Of a stretch of 64,000 bases of DNA, positions 53,751 through 63,066 are shown piece after piece. Made by a program: the position numbers and the translations under genes. The stretch is from the NCBI GenBank assembly GCA_011523825.1, contig WTFX01000005.1, positions 1-64,000 of the forward strand, in the 5' to 3' direction. Source of the stretch: Microthrixaceae bacterium (GTDB lineage: Bacteria > Actinomycetota > Acidimicrobiia > Acidimicrobiales > Poriferisodalaceae). Under the pieces are notes generated by a model. That model was given only the letters and a program-made list of their open reading frames with translations. It did no database searches and had not been told where the DNA came from. The first letter of the stretch is position 1, and each line of letters begins with the position of its first letter.

Positions 53751-54935
53751 TTAGATGATGGCGCTCTCGACGAACGGCCGGTTCTCGACGATGCGGCGGT
53801 AGCCCAGCGGGGTGAGATCCAGCGTGCGGTACTCGCCGTAGGCGATCCACTCCGACACCCCCCGGCCAATGGCCGGCGACTGCTGCATGCCGTGGCCGGA
53901 GAACCCGTTGGCGAAGATGAAGTTCTCGATCTCGTGGTGCGGCCCCACCACCACGTTGTGGTCGAGCGTGTTGTAGGCGTAGTGGCCGGCCCACTGGCGA
54001 GTGACCTTGAGGCGTTCGAAGGCAGGCACCCGATGGGCCAGCACCGGCCACACCTTGGCTTCGAAGATGTCGTGGTCCATGGCGAAGTCGTCGTAGTCGA
54101 CGGTGGGGTCGACATCGGGGGTACAACCGCACATATAGGCGTCGCCGTCGGTGCGCATGTGGACACCGGACGGGTCGATGGTGAGCGGCAAGGCGCGGTC
54201 GAGCGGCTCGGCGGCGTCGAAGACGAACGTGTAGCGCTTGCGGGGCTCCACCGGCAAGGTCGCTCCCGCCATCCGGGCCACTTCGACGGCACGCGGTCCG
54301 GCGGCGTTGACGAGCGTGCCGCAGCGAACGGTGCTGCCCGAGGCCAGCTCCACTCCGCCGACACGGCCCGCATCGACGACGAGGTCGACCACCTCGTCGG
54401 TGACGTACTCCACACCGTTCTGGCGAGCCTTGCGACGCCACCAGTCGAACATGGTGCCCGAGTCGAAGTAGCCCTCGTCGGTGAGGTTGTGGCTGCCACA
54501 GACGATGTCGTCGACGTTGTAGAAGGGATAGTCGGCCTTGATCTGCGCCGGGCTCATGATGCGGGTGCCAGCCCCGAGATCGGACTGGATGGCCTGGTTG
54601 CGGCGCAGCGTTTCGGCGAAGTGCTCGTCGCCGGCAAGGTACATGTAGCCGAAGTGGTGGGTGAAGATGTCAGGGATCTCGGGATCGCCGCCGAGGCGTT
54701 CGCGGAAGTTGCGCACGAAGTCCGCGCTGAAGCGTGAGATCTGCACGTTCAGCGGGTTCGAGAACTGCTGCCGCATGCAGCTGTTCGTATGCGTGGTCGA
54801 GGCTTGCGAGTAGGTCGGATCCCGCTCCACCACCAGGACCGAGCCGTCGAAGCCACCGCAGGCAGACAGCGCCCAGGCGATCGACGACCCCATGACCGCT
54901 CCGCCCACGATCACCACGTCGTATGCATTGTGCAC
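53751..54935 (-). CDS. FAD-dependent amine/amino acid oxidase (DAO family)
   Basis: 394 residues. The dinucleotide-binding start DVVIVGGAVMGSSIAWAL and ERDPTYSQASTTHTNSCMRQ are typical of the D-amino acid oxidase/sarcosine oxidase family, near FOXRED1; LVNAAGPRAVEVARMAG and GFSGHGMQQSPAIGRGVSEW are the later FAD and substrate motifs. It would oxidise a secondary or primary amine. First gene of the eleven-gene minus-strand run; 182 bases separate it from the divergent SDR gene, where both promoters must lie. Confidence 0.88.
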   Translation of the reverse strand: MHNAYDVVIVGGAVMGSSIAWALSACGGFDGSVLVVERDPTYSQASTTHTNSCMRQQFSNPLNVQISRFSADFVRNFRERLGGDPEIPDIFTHHFGYMYLAGDEHFAETLRRNQAIQSDLGAGTRIMSPAQIKADYPFYNVDDIVCGSHNLTDEGYFDSGTMFDWWRRKARQNGVEYVTDEVVDLVVDAGRVGGVELASGSTVRCGTLVNAAGPRAVEVARMAGATLPVEPRKRYTFVFDAAEPLDRALPLTIDPSGVHMRTDGDAYMCGCTPDVDPTVDYDDFAMDHDIFEAKVWPVLAHRVPAFERLKVTRQWAGHYAYNTLDHNVVVGPHHEIENFIFANGFSGHGMQQSPAIGRGVSEWIAYGEYRTLDLTPLGYRRIVENRPFVESAII

Positions 54936-55117
54936 TGATCACCGTCCTAGCGGCTGGGCGCAGCGCCGAACGGGGCCATCCTGCCCGCGTCGAACGCCCA
55001 AGATGATGGCAGCCGCAGCCTCGGCGGCCCCGCACCGTGATGGCACGTGCACGAACAGCCTCGTGCTGTCGGGGACAATGGCTCGCGACCACGACGCCGG
55101 CCCACGGGAGGATTTCC

Positions 55118-55888
55118 ATGAGACTGCAGGGCAAGGTGGCGTTGATCACCGGCGCCGGCAGCGGCATCGGACGTGCCACCGCTCTGCGCTTCGCCGCCGA
55201 GGGAGCGCAGGTCGTCGCCGTCGACATCGCAGATTCGAATGACGGCACGGTGGCCGAGGTGCAGCGCGCTGGCGGCGAGGCAATCGCTGTGCACGCGGAT
55301 GTGTCGATTGATACGGACGTGGCGGCTGCGTTCAGCCGGGCGGAAGAGGTGTTCGGCGGGCTGGATGTGGTGTTCAACAACGCCGGCATCATGCTCGACG
55401 ACGACACCGATGCCATCGCCACTGGCGAGGAGACGATCGACCGCACCTTCGGCGTCAATATCAAGGGTGTGCTGTACGGCTGCCGGCACGCCGTCGAGGC
55501 GATGCGCCGCCGCGGCGGCGGCTCGATCATCAACACGGCTTCGTTTGTGGCATCTGTGGGTGCGGCCACGCCGCAGATCGCCTACACCGCGTCCAAGGGC
55601 GCCGTGCTGGCACTGACCCGCGAGCTGGCAGTCGTCCATGCCAGAGAGAGCATCCGCGTCAACGCCCTCTCTCCCGGGCCGCTGCGCACCGAAATGCTGA
55701 TGTCCTTCCTCGACACTCCCGAGAAGAAGCAGCGAAGGCTCGTCCACGTGCCGATGGGCCGCTTCGGAGAAGCGGACGAGATGGCTTCAGCCGCGCTGTT
55801 CCTGGCGTCAGACGACTCGTCCTACATGACGGGCGCCAATCTGCAGGTCGACGGCGGCCTCACCGCCGCGTACGTCACGCCCGAGTAG
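55118..55888 (+). CDS. Short-chain dehydrogenase/reductase
   Basis: 256 residues from ATG 55,118 with GGGAGGA five bases upstream. Classical SDR: TGAGSGIGRAT cofactor loop, DVVFNNAGIM, catalytic Ser (IINTASFVASVG) and YTASKGAVLALTRE. The acidic residue after strand 2 (VVAVDIADSN) predicts NAD(H). Opens a plus-strand series with the CoA-transferase 112 bases on. Confidence 0.92.
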   Translation: MRLQGKVALITGAGSGIGRATALRFAAEGAQVVAVDIADSNDGTVAEVQRAGGEAIAVHADVSIDTDVAAAFSRAEEVFGGLDVVFNNAGIMLDDDTDAIATGEETIDRTFGVNIKGVLYGCRHAVEAMRRRGGGSIINTASFVASVGAATPQIAYTASKGAVLALTRELAVVHARESIRVNALSPGPLRTEMLMSFLDTPEKKQRRLVHVPMGRFGEADEMASAALFLASDDSSYMTGANLQVDGGLTAAYVTPE

Positions 55889-56000
55889 CGGCTCCGCCTG
55901 CCGGCGCGGCCATCGGCGTGCCCAGCAAGCAGAACTAGTGTCCGGCTGCAGAAGCCGCGGCGGCGCGCTGCCGCCGACCGCTCGAGAGCTTGGGGGCGGG

Positions 56001-58346
56001 ATGCTCGGTCCGTATCGGGTGCTGGATCTCACCGATGAACGCTGCTGGTTCGCCGGCAATCTGCTCGCGCAGCTCGGCGCCGATGTAGTGCTCGCCGAGC
56101 CACCCGGCGGCTGGCCGCGTGGCTATGCGCACGATGCCTACAACCGGGGCAAGCGCTCGGTGACGGTCGCAAGCGCCGCTGACGTCGCGGCGCTGGCAGC
56201 GACGGCTGACATCGTGCTGCACAACGACGGCACACTGCTTGAGATCGACCTGGCCGCCATGCGGGAGTCGAACGACCAGCTCATCACCGTGCACATCACC
56301 CCGTGGGGCGAGACCGGACCCAAGGCCGACTGGCAAGCGAACGACCTGGTGCTGTTCGCATCCAGCGGCCAGCTCGCCGTCACCGGCGACAGCGACCGTC
56401 CGCCGGTTCGCATCAGCATCCCGCAGGCCTGGCTGCACGGCTGCGCGCAGGCCGCAGTGGCGGCGCTGGTCGCTCTGGAGCACCGGGCGCGCATCGGCCG
56501 CGGCCAGCACATCGACCTGTCGACGCAGCAGGCAGTGTGCGAAACAGCGCTCTCCGCGATCCTGTACGCACCCGCCGGCCTCGCAGAGGTGCAGCGCGAG
56601 GCCGGCGGCGTGCGCTTCGGCGACCTCATGCTGCGCACCATCTACCCCTGCAAGGACGGCTACATCATCGTGACCGTTGCCTTCGGTCCGATGATCGGTC
56701 CGATGGTGAAGCGATTCCTGACCTGGATGCATGCCGAAGGCTTCTGCGACGACGAGACCTTGAACAAGGACTGGGTGAACTTCGCCTTGCAGCTGCAGAC
56801 CGGCGAGGAGACCGTCGACGTCATCGAACGACTGATGGACGACATCGCCCGCTTCTGCCTCACGAAGACCAAGGCCGAGATGATCGAGCGAGGCCTGCAG
56901 GACTCGTTGCTGGTCTGCCCGGTCAACACGCTGCAGGACGTTCTGGACAGCCCCCAGCTTGCAGACCGGGATTTCTGGGACGATGTCGACGGCACCCGGA
57001 TGCCGGGCAGGCTCGTGCTGGCCGGCGCCACCCCGTTGCACGCCCTCGACCCCGCACCCGAGGCTGGACAGCACACTGCCGAGGTCATCGCCGCAGGCGA
57101 CGCTCGGCTGACCTCGGCGCCCCAACCGCTGCCCGCTGATGCGCGCACGGACAAGCCGCTCGCTGGCCTGAAGGTGGCGGACCTGTCGTGGGTGGCAGCC
57201 GCACCGCTGGCGACGAAGATCCTGGCGCACTGGGGCGCAACCGTCGTGCGGGTCGAGACGCAGAACCGGCCGTGCCTGCTGAGGGGCGCACTCGGGCATC
57301 GCGACGACGTTCCCGATCAGGAGAACGCCATCGCCTGGCATTCCACCAATGCCAACAAGATGACAATCTCGCTGAATCTTGCCAAGCCCGAGGCTCGCGA
57401 CGTGGTCCGTGACCTCGCTGCGTGGGCCGACGTCGTCGTCGAGTCGTTCACGCCCGGCACCATGGCCGCCTGGGGCCTCGGCTACGACGATCTGCGGAAC
57501 GCCAACCCCGAACTGGTCATGGTCTCGAGCTGCGTGATGGGCCAGACCGGGCCGTTCCGGCAGTTCGCCGGCTTCGGCAACATGGCGGCTTCGATCGCCG
57601 GCTTCTTCGACATCACTGGCTGGGCAGATCGCGGGCCTGCCGGGCCATACCTGGCCTACACCGACTACTGCTCCCCCAGGTTCACGGTGTGCGCCCTGCT
57701 GGCGGCGCTCGATCACCGACGCCGGACGGGAGAAGGCCAGCACCTGGATTTCTCCCAGATGGAGGCTGCCGTGCATCTGCTGGCGCCGGCGATCGCCGAA
57801 CTGCAGGACACGGGCGAGATGCGTTCGCGTCGGGGCAATGCCGACGACGAGATGGTGCCCCACGGCGTGTACCCCGCGGCCGGACAGGACGAGTGGATCG
57901 CCATCGCAGTCGCTGATGACGAGCAATGGCGCTCGCTGGCGACCGAGATGCGGCGTGACGATCTCGCCGATCTCGACGCCGCTGCGCGGAGAGCGCAGCA
58001 GGCTGAACTGGACGAGATCGTCACCGGGTTCACCTCCCGCCAGAACGGTCCCGGCCTCATGAATCGCCTACAGGCACACGGCATTCCTGCCCACCATGTG
58101 CAGAACTCGGGAGCGTGCTTCAACGATCCGCAGCTCGCACACCGTCAGCATTTCCAGTGGATGCCGCACGGCTTCGCCCGCAGCACTGTCGTCGACGGGG
58201 TGCCGTACACCCTCTCGGCGGCACACAACGGTTTCGAGTGGGCAGGGCCGATGTACGGCGAGCACACGCTGGAGATCCTCGAAGGCCTGCTCGGCTACGA
58301 CGGCGGCCGCATCGCCGAGCTGGCCGTCGCCGAGGCCCTCGAATGA
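56001..58346 (+). CDS. Tandem family III (CaiB/BaiF) CoA-transferase
   Basis: 781 residues from ATG 56,001 (Gly-rich ribosome site; the 21 upstream in-frame codons are not conserved-looking). Two complete CaiB/BaiF domains in one chain: about 1-385 ([23 protein letters not shown]) and about 400-781 ([31 protein letters not shown]). At the position of the catalytic Asp of formyl-CoA transferase, domain 1 reads LSTQQAV (Gln) and domain 2 FSQMEAA (Glu), by eye alignment. The tandem layout recalls DddD, the DMSP-cleaving enzyme, but that keeps Asp. A CoA transfer to a carboxylic acid such as a carnitine- or betaine-like substrate is the general expectation. ATGA overlap with the macro-domain gene. 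Confidence 0.86.
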   Translation: MLGPYRVLDLTDERCWFAGNLLAQLGADVVLAEPPGGWPRGYAHDAYNRGKRSVTVASAADVAALAATADIVLHNDGTLLEIDLAAMRESNDQLITVHITPWGETGPKADWQANDLVLFASSGQLAVTGDSDRPPVRISIPQAWLHGCAQAAVAALVALEHRARIGRGQHIDLSTQQAVCETALSAILYAPAGLAEVQREAGGVRFGDLMLRTIYPCKDGYIIVTVAFGPMIGPMVKRFLTWMHAEGFCDDETLNKDWVNFALQLQTGEETVDVIERLMDDIARFCLTKTKAEMIERGLQDSLLVCPVNTLQDVLDSPQLADRDFWDDVDGTRMPGRLVLAGATPLHALDPAPEAGQHTAEVIAAGDARLTSAPQPLPADARTDKPLAGLKVADLSWVAAAPLATKILAHWGATVVRVETQNRPCLLRGALGHRDDVPDQENAIAWHSTNANKMTISLNLAKPEARDVVRDLAAWADVVVESFTPGTMAAWGLGYDDLRNANPELVMVSSCVMGQTGPFRQFAGFGNMAASIAGFFDITGWADRGPAGPYLAYTDYCSPRFTVCALLAALDHRRRTGEGQHLDFSQMEAAVHLLAPAIAELQDTGEMRSRRGNADDEMVPHGVYPAAGQDEWIAIAVADDEQWRSLATEMRRDDLADLDAAARRAQQAELDEIVTGFTSRQNGPGLMNRLQAHGIPAHHVQNSGACFNDPQLAHRQHFQWMPHGFARSTVVDGVPYTLSAAHNGFEWAGPMYGEHTLEILEGLLGYDGGRIAELAVAEALE

Positions 58347-58858
58347 GCGAGTCCCGTCCCGGACCGAGACTGGAATTGGCTGTCGGCGACATCACGGCGG
58401 AGCAGGTCGACGCCATCGTGAACGCCGCCAACGAGACGCTGCTGGGCGGCGGCGGGGTGGACGGTGCGATCCACCGGGCCGCCGGGCCCGAACTGCTGAA
58501 ACACTGCCGCACGTTGGGGGGCTGCCCGACCGGTCAGGCCAAGATCACGCCCGGATTCGGGCTGGCGGCGCGTTGGGTCATCCACACCGTGGGGCCCGTC
58601 TGGCGCGGCGGCCACCAGGAAGAGCCCAAGCTGCTGGCATCGTGCTACAGCGAATCACTGGCCCGGGCCGACGAGGTCGGCGCCCGTTCGGTCGCGTTCC
58701 CGGCGATCTCGACGGGCGTCTACGGCTATCCCGCAGCACCTGCTGCCAAGATCGCCGTCGCGGCCGTCCAGAACGCGGCGACTGATGTCGAACTGATCCG
58801 CTTCGTCTGCTTCAACGAGGATGCCCGCGCCGCGTACGAGGCCGCACTCGCTGCTTGA
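58343..58858 (+). CDS. Macro-domain ADP-ribose hydrolase (YmdB-like)
   Basis: 171 residues from ATG 58,343. Macro-domain motifs: [40 protein letters not shown] and [12 protein letters not shown]. It matches O-acetyl-ADP-ribose deacetylases/mono-ADP-ribosyl hydrolases in length and motifs. Translationally coupled to the CoA-transferase and six bases before the copper gene, an unexpected setting that may be only genome compaction. Confidence 0.92.
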   Translation: MSESRPGPRLELAVGDITAEQVDAIVNAANETLLGGGGVDGAIHRAAGPELLKHCRTLGGCPTGQAKITPGFGLAARWVIHTVGPVWRGGHQEEPKLLASCYSESLARADEVGARSVAFPAISTGVYGYPAAPAAKIAVAAVQNAATDVELIRFVCFNEDARAAYEAALAA

Positions 58859-58864
58859 GCGCGA

Positions 58865-60430
58865 ATGACACTGCGACCGACAATCGCACTCGTGCTGGCG
58901 TTAGCGCTCGGCGCCGTGCTCTTGGGTTCGCTGCCGACGCCTGTTGCTGCGCATACCGGGCTGGAGTCGTCGCAGCCTTCCGACGGCGAAACCGTCAGCG
59001 AGCCGGTATCGGCTGTTTCGCTCACGTTCAACCGCCCGGTCGAGCCGGCCGGAAGCGGTTTCACGGTATTCGATGCGCACGGAATCGAGCACCGGCCCGA
59101 CTCGCTGAGCTCAGCGGACAGCCAGACCTGGGTCCTGGAATTCGAGACACCGCTGGCCGGCGGACAGTACGAAGTCTGGTGGCGAGTCGCGGCCGAAGAC
59201 GGGCACGTCGTCGAGGGCGCATTCGGATTCACCGTCGATGCTCCCCACGAGGAATCCACGGCGGAGCCGTCCCCCGATTCAGCCGCAGCGCCGGCAACGG
59301 CAGCCACCGATCAAACAGCCGCAACCGCCGACGTCGATGATGAATCGCCGGACGCGGCGAGCACGACGGGCACCGCCCCGACGGAATCGACGGCACCCAC
59401 GACCTCGCTGCGCGCCGACGGCGAGACATCGCCCGTGGCCACGATCGCGCCCTCGGGATCGGAGACCCCGGCCGTCACGACCGCCACGGGATCGGGCAAG
59501 GCCGCCGACAGCAGGCCACTGAGACGCAGCCCGGGAGCGACAGGTGCCGCACGACTCGCCGACGCTGCACGAATCCTGGGTCTGCTGGCGACATTGGCCA
59601 TGGTGGGCGGGCTCGCTTTTGCGTCGTTCGTCGTACGGGACGAACCATCGGAACGAGCCCGAGTGCACCGGGCGCTGTCCATCGGCGGAACCATCCTCAT
59701 CGTTGCCGCCGTAGGAGCTGCGCTGGCGCAGACAGTGGTTCTCGAAGACGACTGGGCCGCCATCGTGTCCTTGGATGCGATCACCGACGCGCTCTCCGCG
59801 CCCTTCGGCATCGCCGTAGGCCTGCGCGTGTTCGGCGGGCTCGCAGTGCTTGCCGCACCTCGTTCGGACACGCCAGGAGCTGGCCGGGTTCGACTTCAGG
59901 CCATCGGCCTCGTTGCCGCGGCGCTGGTGATCATCTCGTACTCGTTCGACGGTCACACCGTCACCGAGGGCCCGCGTTGGCTGCATGCTGCTGCCAACGC
60001 GACGCATGTGTATGCCGCCGCTGTGTGGAGCGGAGGCCTCGCATTCCTCGCTGACCTGCTCCGGCGCCGCCGGGACGGCGCTGACTTGGTCCGGCCGCTG
60101 ATGCGTTTCTCCCAGCTGGCGTCGTTGTCGCTCGTGATGACAGCGGTCGGCGGCACGACCATGGCGGTGCTCGTGATGGATCGATTCGCCGACCTATGGT
60201 CGACGGCGTGGGGCCGGTTGCTGCTCGCGAAGATCGCACTCGTGTCAGCAGCGGTGTTCCTCGGGGCGCGCAACCGCTGGGTACACATGCCGGCGGCGAC
60301 GCACGTCTTCGGCCAGGCCCCCTCTGGCCCCGCGTACGAGCGATTGCGCCGAACTGTGATCATCGAGGCCATCGCGCTCGGGTGCGTCGGGGTCGTCACG
60401 GCGTTCCTCGTCGGGGCATCCGCTCTGTAG
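58865..60430 (+). CDS. CopC-CopD fusion, copper uptake/resistance membrane protein
   Basis: 521 residues. A signal peptide ends at VAAHTGLESSQPSDG, leaving His as the likely mature N-terminus, the copper-brace residue of CopC; the CopC beta-sandwich runs to about 125 with DGHVVEGAFGF carrying further ligands. A Ser/Thr/Pro/Ala-rich linker (about 125-225) leads to CopD with about eight membrane segments, including WLHAAANATHVYAAAVWSGG with conserved His. The fused form is common in actinobacteria; it brings periplasmic-side copper into the cell. Its stop shares a base with the cytochrome start. Confidence 0.9.
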   Translation: MTLRPTIALVLALALGAVLLGSLPTPVAAHTGLESSQPSDGETVSEPVSAVSLTFNRPVEPAGSGFTVFDAHGIEHRPDSLSSADSQTWVLEFETPLAGGQYEVWWRVAAEDGHVVEGAFGFTVDAPHEESTAEPSPDSAAAPATAATDQTAATADVDDESPDAASTTGTAPTESTAPTTSLRADGETSPVATIAPSGSETPAVTTATGSGKAADSRPLRRSPGATGAARLADAARILGLLATLAMVGGLAFASFVVRDEPSERARVHRALSIGGTILIVAAVGAALAQTVVLEDDWAAIVSLDAITDALSAPFGIAVGLRVFGGLAVLAAPRSDTPGAGRVRLQAIGLVAAALVIISYSFDGHTVTEGPRWLHAAANATHVYAAAVWSGGLAFLADLLRRRRDGADLVRPLMRFSQLASLSLVMTAVGGTTMAVLVMDRFADLWSTAWGRLLLAKIALVSAAVFLGARNRWVHMPAATHVFGQAPSGPAYERLRRTVIIEAIALGCVGVVTAFLVGASAL

Positions 60431-60882
60431 TGCACGGCAGCGTGATCGTCCGCACCCTGCCGGCCATCCTGGCCGCATGCGCGTTTGCGGTTGCCTGCGG
60501 TGCCGATACCAACGACGCAACCGACTCGCTGACCCCGGCACCAGGGCCAGCACCTGCGACCAGCACTGCCCCGCCGTCTCCGACGGGCACTGCCGCTGCA
60601 CCCGCGGTCCCCGACGGCGCAGCGGTGTACCAGCAGTACTGCGCCGAGTGTCATGGGGTCGACCTGCGCGGCACCGACAAGGGCCCGTCGCAGCTCTCCA
60701 TCATCTATGAGCCCAACCATCACGGTGACTACGCATACCGGGTGGCCATCCGTGACGGCACCCGAGAGCACCACTGGTGGTTCGGCGACATGCCGCCGGT
60801 CGAAGACATCACCGATCTCGAGATCGAGAAGGTGATCAGCTTCATCAGAGCTGAGCAGCAGCGCCTCGGCTTTGAGCAGTGA
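60430..60882 (+). CDS. Small exported c-type cytochrome, probable lipoprotein
   Basis: 150 residues from GTG 60,430 (TAGTG junction; GTG 60,442 is possible). A hydrophobic leader contains LAAC and AVACGAD, either of which could be the lipidation Cys. A Thr/Pro/Ala linker precedes a single haem site YCAECHGVDLRG (CxxCH) with Met ligand in WWFGDMPPV. Single-haem class I cytochrome, on the outer face of the membrane. Its coupling to CopC-CopD suggests a link between copper supply and respiration. Confidence 0.85.
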   Translation: MHGSVIVRTLPAILAACAFAVACGADTNDATDSLTPAPGPAPATSTAPPSPTGTAAAPAVPDGAAVYQQYCAECHGVDLRGTDKGPSQLSIIYEPNHHGDYAYRVAIRDGTREHHWWFGDMPPVEDITDLEIEKVISFIRAEQQRLGFEQ

Positions 60883-60989
60883 CCTCAGTCGCCGCTGCAT
60901 GTGCCGAGGCGAATCGGGCGATCTAGTCTCCCGACGCTGAGCGAACGGGGTCTCGCCCACGGTTCGCATCGATCGCGGGAGGAATCAAC

Positions 60990-61802
60990 GTGACCAAGCG
61001 CATTCTGCTCACCGGAGCGTCGACGGGAATCGGGAACGCAACCTTGCAGCGACTGGTCTCTGCTGGTCACGAAGTCGTGAACCTCGACGTGAAAGACGCC
61101 CCCGAAGGCGCCGCCGAGCACCACCACTGCGACTTGTCCGATCCGGCCTCCGTTGACGAGGTCGTCGCCGCGCTTGACGGCTCGTTCGACGGGCTCGGCA
61201 ACATCGCCGGGGTGGCCGGGAGCATGGGCGCCGAGCTGGTGCTGCGAGTCAACGTGTACGGCCTGCGTCACATCACCGAGACGCTGCTGGCAGCTGGCAA
61301 GCTCAACGACGGGGCATCGATCGTCAATATCGCGTCGCTCGCCGGGATGGTGTGGGACCGGCATCGTGATCGCATCGCCGAACTGGATGCAGCCGAGGAC
61401 TTCGCCGCCGGCATCGAGGTCGCCCAGTCGTACGACCGGGGCGGCCCGAATGCCTACACCCTGTCGAAGGAATGGGTGGTGTCGTACACCAAGCAACTCG
61501 CCGGACGCCTGGTAGACCGCGGCATTCGCGTGAACTCGGTCAGCCCCGGCCCGGTGGACACTCCCCTGTTCCCGTACTTCGAGCAGGACGCCGGCGTCGA
61601 GCAGATGGCGTGGCTGAACGAACAGGTCGGCAGGGTCGCCACTCCCGACGATCAAGCTCAAGTGGTCGCCTGGCTGCTGACCGGCGACAGCAGCTGGGTC
61701 AACGGGGTGGATCTTCCGGTGGACGGTGGCCTGTCGGCCGGCATGACCGTCGGCTGGGCCAATCCGAAGGAATCGCCGGCGTCTCGCTCGCGCCGCGGCT
61801 GA
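60990..61802 (+). CDS. SDR, 3-alpha-hydroxysteroid/coniferyl-alcohol dehydrogenase type
   Basis: 270 residues from GTG 60,990 with GGGAGG seven bases upstream. SDR loop TGASTGIGNAT, a short variant of the central region (NIAGVAGSMGAELVLRVNVY), and catalytic NAYTLSKEWVVSYTKQL. The long insertion between the Ser (NIASLAGMVW) and Tyr motifs is typical of the 3-alpha-HSD/coniferyl-alcohol dehydrogenase branch. NLDVKDAP predicts NAD(H). Convergent with the enolase-like gene. Confidence 0.87.
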   Translation: MTKRILLTGASTGIGNATLQRLVSAGHEVVNLDVKDAPEGAAEHHHCDLSDPASVDEVVAALDGSFDGLGNIAGVAGSMGAELVLRVNVYGLRHITETLLAAGKLNDGASIVNIASLAGMVWDRHRDRIAELDAAEDFAAGIEVAQSYDRGGPNAYTLSKEWVVSYTKQLAGRLVDRGIRVNSVSPGPVDTPLFPYFEQDAGVEQMAWLNEQVGRVATPDDQAQVVAWLLTGDSSWVNGVDLPVDGGLSAGMTVGWANPKESPASRSRRG

Positions 61803-61847
61803 ACGCCGTTCTTCCGGCCATCGCCCGGAGAGCCGTCGCAAGTCGAA

Positions 61848-63020
61848 CTACGAGGTCGCCTCGCGGATCTGGTCGCGGGTCAGGTCGATACCGAACCCTG
61901 GTGCATCGCTGGGCACCAGCCAGCCATCATCGGGCAGCGACATGCCAGGAGTCGAGCGCCAGGCATTCATCAGCGACTCGCCGGGTGGGCAGCCCACGTA
62001 CATCTCCGCCCAGCGGTTCTGCGGCAGCGCGTGGCTGAGGTGCTGGCCGTAGCTGTCGTTGCAGCCGGCATGCAGCGCCAGATCGACACCTGACGCCGCC
62101 GCGATTGCCGCGATCCGCAAAACGGCCGTGGCACCGCCCACCCATTGGATGTCGGGCTGCAGGACATCGACAAGTCGGTGCTGGGCCGCATAGGCGAATG
62201 CCCGGTCTGAGAGCCAGCGCTCCCCCGCTGCGAGCATCTGTGTCGGCAGCCTGCGCCGCACGTCGGCGAACCCCGGCCAGTCGTCGGGCTGGGCGTAGTC
62301 CTCCATCCACGTCAGCCGGTACGGCGCCAGTGCCTCGCCGAGACGTACTGCGTAGGAGGCATCCAACGTCGACCAGCAGTCGAGCATGAGGTCTGCATCA
62401 GGACCCAGCTCAGCGCGTGCGTCCGCCACGAGCCGCTCGGTCTCGGTGATGCCAGCGGTGGCCGAGCCAGGCCCGACCGAGCCGGCCAGCTTGAATGCGT
62501 CAAACCCCCGGTGGCGAGCGTCGTCGAGGTCGTTGCCGGTTGCGTAGCAGCGGGTGCGCTCTCGGGCGGGCCCGCCGATGAGCTCGTACACCGGGCGATC
62601 AAGCGCCTTGCCTTTGAGGTCCCAGAGCGCCAGGTCGACAGCGCTGAGGGCGTAGGCGGCCAGCCCCGCTGCCCCGAAGGCGCTGTTGGCGCTGCGGCTC
62701 ATCAGGTTCCACAGCCGTTCAATGGCGAATGGGTTCTCGCCCACGATCATCGGCCCGTAGAAGTCGTTGATGATCGGCGCTACCGGCCCGGCGTGACACG
62801 TCATGCCTACGCCGAAACCACCGTCGGAGGCCGTGACAATGCACACGACTTCGTCCCACGACGGTTCGAAGCGGCCGGCCTGACCGACGAAGGCGCTGTC
62901 ATGCGACAGCGGATGCATCATCCCCGTCGAGTCCCACGAAACTGTGGCGGGAGCGGTACGCCCCAGCACCTCGGGCCGCCGCAGCGGAGCCGCTCTCACC
63001 TCGACGATGGTCGCCGTCAT
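61848..63020 (-). CDS. Enolase-superfamily dehydratase (L-rhamnonate dehydratase-like)
   Basis: 390 residues from ATG 63,020; the longer open frame upstream is not protein-like. Metal ligands at the ends of the barrel strands: Asp in DLMLDCWSTLD, Glu in TWMEDYAQPDDW, Glu in LAAGERWLSD, and the catalytic His in ALHAGCNDSYGQHLSHAL. This set and the length match the rhamnonate dehydratase group, which removes water from sugar acids. True substrate not certain, as the group is broad. Follows the SnoaL-type gene by 46 bases. Confidence 0.86.
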   Translation of the reverse strand: MTATIVEVRAAPLRRPEVLGRTAPATVSWDSTGMMHPLSHDSAFVGQAGRFEPSWDEVVCIVTASDGGFGVGMTCHAGPVAPIINDFYGPMIVGENPFAIERLWNLMSRSANSAFGAAGLAAYALSAVDLALWDLKGKALDRPVYELIGGPARERTRCYATGNDLDDARHRGFDAFKLAGSVGPGSATAGITETERLVADARAELGPDADLMLDCWSTLDASYAVRLGEALAPYRLTWMEDYAQPDDWPGFADVRRRLPTQMLAAGERWLSDRAFAYAAQHRLVDVLQPDIQWVGGATAVLRIAAIAAASGVDLALHAGCNDSYGQHLSHALPQNRWAEMYVGCPPGESLMNAWRSTPGMSLPDDGWLVPSDAPGFGIDLTRDQIREATS

Positions 63021-63066
63021 TTCCGCAGCGTACGGCTCGCACGGCCATGCGAATTCGCCAACTCGG

